Source of the DNA: Pseudomonadota bacterium
Lineage (GTDB): Bacteria > Pseudomonadota > Gammaproteobacteria > Burkholderiales > SG8-39
DNA length: 10,686 nt
Direction of reading: 5' to 3'
Assembly: GCA_021848555.1 (NCBI GenBank)
Contig: JAJZUN010000054.1
Span: forward strand, 1-10,686
Shown: positions 6,404 to 10,686 of the stretch, one piece after another
Position numbering within the stretch: the stretch's first letter is position 1
Layout: every line of letters begins with the position of its first letter
Position numbers and translations under genes: made by a program
The notes under the pieces: generated by a model
What the model saw: the letters and a program-made list of their open reading frames with translations, nothing else
Database searches by the model: none
Told to the model about the DNA's origin: nothing

Positions 6404-7735
6404 GCTCAGGCCGCGCACAACATCGGCCGCGACGCTGAACATTTCGTCCAGGTGTTTCTTCTCCGCGATCAGCGGCGGGCAGAAAGCGATGTTGTCGCCG
6501 ATGGGGCGCACGAACACGCCGCGGTCCCAGCATTTCTCGAACACCTCTTTCGCGCGCGCCCCCGGGGCGCCCGCGCGCGGCGCGAATTCGATCGCGCCGA
6601 TCAGCCCCAGGTTGCGGCAATCGATCACATGCGGCAGGCCCTTGAACCCATGCACGCCGTTCTCGAAATCCGCGGCCAGCGTCTGCGCCCTGGTCAGCAA
6701 ACCTTCTTCGGCATAGATGTCCAGCGTGCCCAGCGCCGCGGCACTCGCAAGCGGATGCCCGGAATAGGTGTAGCCGTGAAAGAAGTCGATGCCGTTGCCG
6801 GCGGCCTGCATGAAGGTGTCGTAGATCCCGCTTTTCACGATCACCCCGCCCATGGGCACGGTGCCGCTGGTGATGCCTTTGGCGAAGGTGATGAGATCGG
6901 GCGTGACGCCGAAATACTCGCTCGCGAACGGCTTGCCCAGGCGGCCGAAGCCGGTGATCACTTCGTCGAAGATCAGCAAAATGCCGTGCTTGTCGCAGAT
7001 CTGGCGCAGGCGCTCGAGATACCCTTTCGGCGGAACCAGCACGCCGCCGGCGCCCGATACCGGTTCCACGATCACCGCGGCGATATTGGAGGCGTCGTGC
7101 AGCGGAATGATCCGGTTCTCCAGCTCGTCGGCGAACTCGGCGCCCACGGCCGGCTGGCCGCGCGAGAACGCGCTGCGCGCCGGATCGTGCGTATGGCGCA
7201 GGTGGTCCACGCCGGGAATCATCAGGCCGTAGGCCTTGCGGTTGGCGGGCACACCGCCGACCGAGATCCCGGCCAGGTTCACGCCGTGATAGCCGCGCTC
7301 GCGTCCGATGAAGCGCGTGCGCGTGCCCTCGCCCTTCAACCGGTGGTAGGCGAGCGCGATTTTCAGCGCCGTGTCCACCGCCTCGGATCCGGAGTTGACG
7401 AAAAACACCTGCTCCATGCCCGCGGGCGCCAGCTCGGCGATGCGGCGCGCGACTTCGAACGGCAGCGGATGGCCGAGCGAGAACGAGGAGGAGAAATCGA
7501 GGATGCCCGCCTGCTTGCGTATCGCCTCGACGATTTTCGGCCGGCAATGCCCGGCGTTGACGCACCACAGCGTCGCCAGTCCGTCGAGCACTTTCTTGCC
7601 CTCGACGGTGGTGTAGTACATGCCTTCGGCCGACGCGATCATGCGCGGCGAGAGTTTGAACGCGCGATTGTTGGTGTAAGGCATCCAATAGTGCTCGAGA
7701 TCGAGCGGCTGCGGGGTCTGTGGTGCTGCGTTCAT
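6401..7735 (-). CDS. Omega-amino acid:pyruvate aminotransferase (beta-alanine-pyruvate transaminase, class III)
   Basis: This 444-residue class III PLP transaminase transfers the amino group of beta-alanine (or another omega-amino acid) to pyruvate, giving malonate semialdehyde and alanine. Seen directly: the N-terminal YWMPYTNNR (16-24), typical of omega-amino acid:pyruvate transaminases; NSGSEAVDTALK (114-125) binding the PLP phosphate; IFDEVITGFGR (255-265), with Asp257 contacting the pyridine nitrogen; Schiff-base Lys286 in FAKGITSG; and Arg410 in VFVRPIGDN, matching the mobile arginine that binds the substrate carboxylate. Length matches the P. putida enzyme. GGAGA at 7743-7747, 7 nt before ATG 7735-7733, fixes the start. 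It is followed by the carbamoyl-hydrolase in the same operon and preceded by an intrinsic terminator after mmsA, so it probably has its own promoter in 7736-7860. Symbols such as aptA are used for such enzymes. Confidence 0.94.
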   Translation of the reverse strand: MNAAPQTPQPLDLEHYWMPYTNNRAFKLSPRMIASAEGMYYTTVEGKKVLDGLATLWCVNAGHCRPKIVEAIRKQAGILDFSSSFSLGHPLPFEVARRIAELAPAGMEQVFFVNSGSEAVDTALKIALAYHRLKGEGTRTRFIGRERGYHGVNLAGISVGGVPANRKAYGLMIPGVDHLRHTHDPARSAFSRGQPAVGAEFADELENRIIPLHDASNIAAVIVEPVSGAGGVLVPPKGYLERLRQICDKHGILLIFDEVITGFGRLGKPFASEYFGVTPDLITFAKGITSGTVPMGGVIVKSGIYDTFMQAAGNGIDFFHGYTYSGHPLASAAALGTLDIYAEEGLLTRAQTLAADFENGVHGFKGLPHVIDCRNLGLIGAIEFAPRAGAPGARAKEVFEKCWDRGVFVRPIGDNIAFCPPLIAEKKHLDEMFSVAADVVRGLS

Positions 7736-7866
7736 GGATGGATCTCCAAATGCTGCTTTGAAACTGCCGGTCTACGCTCCGAAGCACGCGCCCGGAGGTG
7801 ACCAGGCCGTGCGACGATGTTCCCCGGCTCCGGGGCGGGCGTATCTCATTTCCAGTCAGCGCTAGG
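7736..7866 (-). promoter_or_regulatory. Leader of the transaminase-hydrolase operon
   Basis: Downstream of the mmsA terminator about 130 bases lie before the transaminase gene, so a promoter is expected here. No good -35/-10 pair was found by eye. The region carries a GC-rich hairpin, CCCCGG-CT-CCGGGG, at 7822-7835, and the Shine-Dalgarno GGAGA at 7743-7747. Low read-through from mmsA is the alternative way to express the downstream pair. Confidence 0.35.
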
Positions 7867-7897
7867 AAAAACGGAGGACTGCGGGACCACCTCCGTT
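7866..7897 (-). terminator. Rho-independent terminator of mmsA
   Basis: Read on the minus strand, a perfect 8-bp stem AACGGAGG/CCTCCGTT (7890-7897 and 7870-7877) with a 12-nt loop runs directly into TTTTT at 7867-7871. It begins about 25 nt after the mmsA stop codon. This is the best intrinsic terminator in the window and separates mmsA from the transaminase operon. Confidence 0.85.
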
Positions 7898-7922
7898 CCC
7901 GTGCATGGCTAGCGCCCGCCCG

Positions 7923-9485
7923 CTACTTGCGGGTCAGCGTGCCGTCCCAGGTGCTGACCGCTTTCCGGGAATCCTCCTCGGTGAACCAAACCGAGGTGAC
8001 CGACTTGGTCTCGGTGTAGAAGGCGACGCCGTCCTTGCCCATCGCATGCAGGTCGCCAAAGAAGGATTCCTTGTGGCCGCTGAACGGGAAGATAGAGAAA
8101 GGCACCGGAATGCCCACGTTGATGCCGACCATGCCGGCATCGGTGCGCTGGGCGAACTCACGCGCATGGCGGCCCGAACTGGTGTAGATGCACGAGCCGT
8201 TGGCGAAGCGGTTGGCATTCATGATGGCCATGCCTTCCTCGAAATCCTTGACGCGCTTGATGCTGGTGACCGGTCCGAAGATTTCCTCGTCGCCGACGAA
8301 GTGCCCGGGCTGCACATGATCGAAAATCGTCGGGCCGACGTAATAGCCGTTCTCGTAGCCGGGCACCTTGACGCCGCGGCCGTCGAGTATCAGTTTGGCG
8401 CCTTCCTCGACGCCGCGGGCGATGCACTTCTCGACCCATTCCTTCTGGCCTAGCGACACCATCGGCCCGAGCTGCGATTCGGGCAGGTAGGCCGGGCCGA
8501 CCTTCAGCGCGGTGGCGAATTTCTTCAGCAGCGCGGCGAACTCGTCTGCGATGGACTCCTGCACGCATACTGTCGGCAGGGCCATGCAGCGCTGACCGGC
8601 ACAGCCATAAGTCGAATTGATGATGCCCTTGACCGAACGCTCGAGCACGCAATCTTCCATGACCAGCGCGTGGTTCTTCGCCTCGGTGAGGGCCTGGACG
8701 CGCTTGCCGGCGCCGGCGGCGGTCTTGTAGATATGCATACCGACGGGAGTCGAACCGACGAAGGAAATGCCCTTGATGTGCGGATTCACCAGCAGGCTGT
8801 CGGCCTCGACGCGGCTGCAGGTGACCAGGTTGACGACGCCCTTGGGCATGCCGGCTTCGATCAGCAGTTCGAGCATGCGCATGGCGGTCTGCGGCACCAT
8901 CGACGCGGCTTTCAGCACGAAGGTGTTGCCCGTGGTGATCGCGAACGGAATCATCCAGCCCATGGGGATCATGGCCGGGAAATTGAACGGGACGATGCCG
9001 GCGAACACGCCGAGCGGCTCGCGGTAGGACACGGTGTCATATCCGGTCGCCACATTCATACAGGTGTCGCCCTGCATCAGATAATGGGTCGAACAGGAAC
9101 ACTCGACGACCTCGATGGACTTCAGCACGTCGCCACGGGCTTCCGCCAGGCATTTGCCCATTTCGGTGGCCAGCAGTGTGGTAAGTTCATCCAGATTCCT
9201 GTCGAGGAGCTGCTTGAAGCGGAACATCAGCTGGATGCGCTCGGGAATCGGCGTATTGCGCCACGCCGGATAAGCGGCGGCGGCGGCGGCGACCGCCGCG
9301 TTGACTTCGTCCAGCGTACAGCAAGGCGCTTCCGCGATTTGCTGGCCGGTGCTGGGGTTCATGATCGGCATGTATTTGCCGGTCTTCGACTCGACCCACT
9401 CGTTGTTGACGCAGAATTTCAGCCTTCTGACGCTCGGCTGTTTCCGCGCGTCGTTGACGGACATCTTGAGATCTCGGGCACTCAT
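7923..9485 (-). CDS. mmsA: Methylmalonate/malonate-semialdehyde dehydrogenase (CoA-acylating)
   Basis: This 520-residue aldehyde dehydrogenase converts methylmalonate semialdehyde to propionyl-CoA (valine catabolism), or malonate semialdehyde to acetyl-CoA, with NAD+ and CoA and loss of CO2. Seen directly: VPFNFPAMIPMW-like cofactor region with Asn168 and the family hallmark MIPMGWMIPFA (172-182), the NAD-binding loop FVGSTPVG (242-249), and catalytic Cys300 in GCAGQRCMAL. The usual ALDH ELGGK glutamate is absent, as in all MmsA enzymes, replaced here by ALTEAKNH (265-272). ATG 9485-9483 is chosen because TTAGGAGA lies 7 nt upstream; an in-frame start at 9533 would add 16 residues without a ribosome site, and ATG 9464 would remove 7. 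It is slightly longer than typical (~500) at the N-terminus. The next gene downstream is a beta-alanine transaminase whose product it can use; the gene upstream is a HIBADH-like enzyme. Confidence 0.95.
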   Translation of the reverse strand: MSARDLKMSVNDARKQPSVRRLKFCVNNEWVESKTGKYMPIMNPSTGQQIAEAPCCTLDEVNAAVAAAAAAYPAWRNTPIPERIQLMFRFKQLLDRNLDELTTLLATEMGKCLAEARGDVLKSIEVVECSCSTHYLMQGDTCMNVATGYDTVSYREPLGVFAGIVPFNFPAMIPMGWMIPFAITTGNTFVLKAASMVPQTAMRMLELLIEAGMPKGVVNLVTCSRVEADSLLVNPHIKGISFVGSTPVGMHIYKTAAGAGKRVQALTEAKNHALVMEDCVLERSVKGIINSTYGCAGQRCMALPTVCVQESIADEFAALLKKFATALKVGPAYLPESQLGPMVSLGQKEWVEKCIARGVEEGAKLILDGRGVKVPGYENGYYVGPTIFDHVQPGHFVGDEEIFGPVTSIKRVKDFEEGMAIMNANRFANGSCIYTSSGRHAREFAQRTDAGMVGINVGIPVPFSIFPFSGHKESFFGDLHAMGKDGVAFYTETKSVTSVWFTEEDSRKAVSTWDGTLTRK

Positions 9486-9491
9486 CGCTGG

Positions 9492-9499
9492 TCTCCTAA
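9492..9499 (-). promoter_or_regulatory. Ribosome binding site of mmsA
   Basis: TTAGGAGA on the minus strand, 7 nt (counting from its AGGAG core) before the ATG at 9485, is the strongest Shine-Dalgarno in the block and decides the mmsA start. Confidence 0.75.
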
Positions 9500-9678
9500 G
9501 GTTGCTGCCCCGGCCCCATGCGGCAGCCGGCAAACCGGGCTCGTCGCATTCGGTTACGTGAGCCCTTAGTATGCCACGATGTTGGATCTGTTGGCGTCGA
9601 TTGCAGCCGCATATGGACGCAGCGCCGCATGGAATTCCGCAATTCCATGCGTCCGCCGGCGCGCATGCCGGGCCGCCC
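9500..9678 (-). promoter_or_regulatory. Intergenic region upstream of mmsA
   Basis: This spacer lies between the dehydrogenase stop and the mmsA ribosome site. It holds the 26-bp palindrome at 9626-9651 and a possible minus-strand -10, CATACT, at 9568-9573 with no good -35. A separate mmsA promoter is plausible but unproven. No reading frame in it looks coding. Confidence 0.4.
9626..9651. repeat. 26-bp perfect inverted repeat (candidate operator or hairpin)
   Basis: CGCATGGAATT and AATTCCATGCG are perfect 11-bp arms around CCGC. An outer, competing pair GGACGC (9615-9620)/GCGTCC (9649-9654) surrounds it. It starts 27 nt after the upstream stop codon. There is no T-tract on either side, so it is a poor intrinsic terminator; an operator for mmsA or an mRNA-stabilising hairpin fits better. 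Confidence 0.75.
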
Positions 9679-10632
9679 TCAGGCGAGACCGTCGCTCACC
9701 GCCGCGTTTTCCGGCTTGAGTTCCATTCCCGAGGCGCGCGCCTGCTGCACCAGCAGCGTGGCGAAGTCCTGCTCGGTCATGCCGGCGCCCATCATGCTCT
9801 GGATCAGATCGCGCGTGACCGACGCGAGCGGCAGCGGCACCTCGAACCTGCGTCCGGCGTCCAGGCCGAGGTCGATGTCCTTCCGGAGCAGAGTGGGCGT
9901 GAACGTGACCTTGAAATCGAGGTTGACCAGGGCCGGCGTCTTGTAGCGCGAGAACACCGATCCCATCACGCTCTGGTTGATGAATTCGAGAAACGCATGG
10001 CGCGGCACGCCCGCCTTCTGCGCCAGAACGGTGATTTCGCACAGCGCCTGGATGGTGATGCCGAGCAGCACGTTATGGCAGATCTTGACGATGCGCGCGA
10101 GTTCGCCCTCGCCGACATAGCTCGCCGCCGGCGCGATCAGCTTCAGCAGCGGCGCGACCTCGTCGAACACGGCCCTCGGTCCGGAGCAGACGAAAGACAG
10201 CTTGCCCGCCTTGATCGCCTTGGCGTTGCCCGACACCGGCGCGGCCAGCAGTTCGGTGCCGTGCGCCTTCAGGATTTGGCGCAGTTCGGCCGAGCCCTCG
10301 AGCGAGATCGAGGAGCACTCGACGAGGATGCGCGGCGCGCGGCGTTTGACTGTCTTGGCCGCTTTGCCGGCCGGCGGCAGCAGCCCGCCCTTGCCGGCGA
10401 CGACCGCCTTCACGTCGGCGTAAGTGGACACCATGCAGAACACCACGTCGCAGGCGGCGAGTTCGCTCACCTTGCCGGCGATCTTGGCGCCGTACTTCGC
10501 CAGCGGCTCGGCCTTGGCGCGCGTGCGGTTGTACACCGTCAGGTCGCAGCCCGCCTGGGCCAGGCGCAGCGCCATTTCATAGCCCATGCGGCCGGCGCCG
10601 ATCCAGCCTATGCGCAACGCTTTTTTGCTCAT
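9679..10632 (-). CDS. NAD(P)-dependent beta-hydroxyacid dehydrogenase, 3-hydroxyisobutyrate dehydrogenase family
   Basis: This 317-residue protein belongs to the 6-phosphogluconate/3-hydroxyisobutyrate dehydrogenase superfamily and would interconvert a 2- or 3-hydroxy acid and its oxo acid or semialdehyde. The Rossmann motif GWIGAGRMG (9-17) opens the protein. The second strand ends VYNRT (33-37); NRT at this place usually means NADP preference. The substrate loop reads APVSGN (131-136) and the catalytic Lys183 sits in VKICHN. The all-helical C-terminal domain includes RKDIDLGL (250-257). Residues about 80-100 contain a Lys/Gly/Pro-rich stretch longer than I expect in the family. ATG 10632-10630 overlaps the stop of an upstream partial gene (ATGA) and has only a weak GGGAA site, so it is probably coupled. 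Next to mmsA it might be an mmsB-like enzyme or a malonate-semialdehyde reductase; the substrate is not determinable here. Confidence 0.88.
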   Translation of the reverse strand: MSKKALRIGWIGAGRMGYEMALRLAQAGCDLTVYNRTRAKAEPLAKYGAKIAGKVSELAACDVVFCMVSTYADVKAVVAGKGGLLPPAGKAAKTVKRRAPRILVECSSISLEGSAELRQILKAHGTELLAAPVSGNAKAIKAGKLSFVCSGPRAVFDEVAPLLKLIAPAASYVGEGELARIVKICHNVLLGITIQALCEITVLAQKAGVPRHAFLEFINQSVMGSVFSRYKTPALVNLDFKVTFTPTLLRKDIDLGLDAGRRFEVPLPLASVTRDLIQSMMGAGMTEQDFATLLVQQARASGMELKPENAAVSDGLA

Positions 10633-10686
10633 CGCGATTTCCCGAAGCTGCCGTGGTAGGGATTGCAGACAGGAAGTTCCTCCGCC
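10629..10686 (-). CDS. C-terminal tail of an unidentified gene (cut by window edge)
   Basis: On the minus strand one frame is open from the window end to a TGA at 10631-10629, giving 18 residues that end HGSFGKSR. Its stop overlaps the ATG of the dehydrogenase gene as ATGA, the classic coupled junction. I do not recognise the tail. Another frame is also open across these 58 bases, so the call rests mainly on the ATGA overlap. Confidence 0.4.
   Translation of the reverse strand, partial: AEELPVCNPYHGSFGKSR

Noticed and set aside
5133..7787. 884-residue minus-strand frame that could suggest a fusion protein ending in the carbamoyl hydrolase
   Set aside because: The first ~470 residues are an Arg-rich out-of-frame reading of the transaminase gene. 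A ribosome site and ATG at 6377 give a normal-length hydrolase.
6452..7801. 449-residue open frame on the plus strand, antisense to the transaminase
   Set aside because: The opposite strand encodes a full-length class III transaminase with all key residues; the antisense product has shadow composition (Arg/Ala/His/Asp-rich).
7822..7835. CCCCGG-CT-CCGGGG as a second terminator or attenuator
   Set aside because: The loop is only 2 nt (4 if the stem shortens) and no T-tract follows on either strand; kept only as a note in the leader entry.
9241..9300. GGCGGC-type triplet repetition
   Set aside because: It encodes an Ala-rich helix (AAVAAAAAAYPAW region) inside mmsA and is ordinary coding repetition, not a separate repeat element.
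7923..9533. Longer mmsA beginning at ATG 9533
   Set aside because: The extra 16 residues have no similarity to MmsA N-termini that I recall and no ribosome site; TTAGGAGA directly precedes the ATG at 9485.

Overview
The window is chromosomal, GC-rich sequence (roughly 60-65% GC by eye) that most resembles a betaproteobacterium. The evidence is the nudJ-mnmA pairing known from beta- and gammaproteobacteria, the style of the CorA and MmsA proteins, and strong G/C third positions that create long antisense reading frames. No rRNA, tRNA, insertion sequence or CRISPR array is visible. Both window ends cut through genes.

Left block (1-3249, all minus strand). Transcription runs from a class I PLP aminotransferase (3249 to 2047) into a NudJ-type Nudix hydrolase (GTG start at 2043), then an exported protein of unknown function (1592 to 1035), then mnmA, the tRNA-U34 2-thiouridylase, whose C-terminus lies beyond base 1. 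The junctions are a 3-nt gap, an 8-nt overlap and an 11-nt overlap, so the four genes almost certainly form one translationally coupled operon. The exported protein has spaced Cys/His/Asp residues suggestive of a transglutaminase-like cysteine hydrolase.

Middle block (3250-5126). A 98-bp divergent promoter region separates the aminotransferase from a plus-strand CorA-type magnesium transporter. After corA comes a 174-bp spacer whose last ~90 bases are only about one-third GC, and then an orphan protein with an N-terminal winged helix-turn-helix. The AT-rich leader holds a plausible sigma70 promoter whose -10 lies inside an inverted repeat, which is the layout of an autoregulated gene. The C-terminal domain of this protein is not recognised.

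Right block (5133-10686, all minus strand). In transcription order: the tail of an unidentified gene; a beta-hydroxyacid dehydrogenase (3-hydroxyisobutyrate dehydrogenase family, probably NADP-dependent); a 193-bp spacer with a 26-bp palindrome; mmsA, the CoA-acylating (methyl)malonate-semialdehyde dehydrogenase; a convincing intrinsic terminator; an omega-amino acid:pyruvate transaminase; and a Zn-dependent N-carbamoyl-amino acid hydrolase. The last three enzymes fit in series: N-carbamoyl-beta-alanine to beta-alanine to malonate semialdehyde to acetyl-CoA. This is the lower half of reductive pyrimidine catabolism. The dihydropyrimidine dehydrogenase and dihydropyrimidinase expected upstream in the pathway are not in the window.

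Most of the window is ordinary metabolism. I do not see a defence system or other clearly novel multi-gene system. The best candidates for something undescribed are the orphan winged-helix protein with its AT-rich leader (4391-5126) and the exported Cys/His/Asp protein between nudJ and mnmA (1035-1592).
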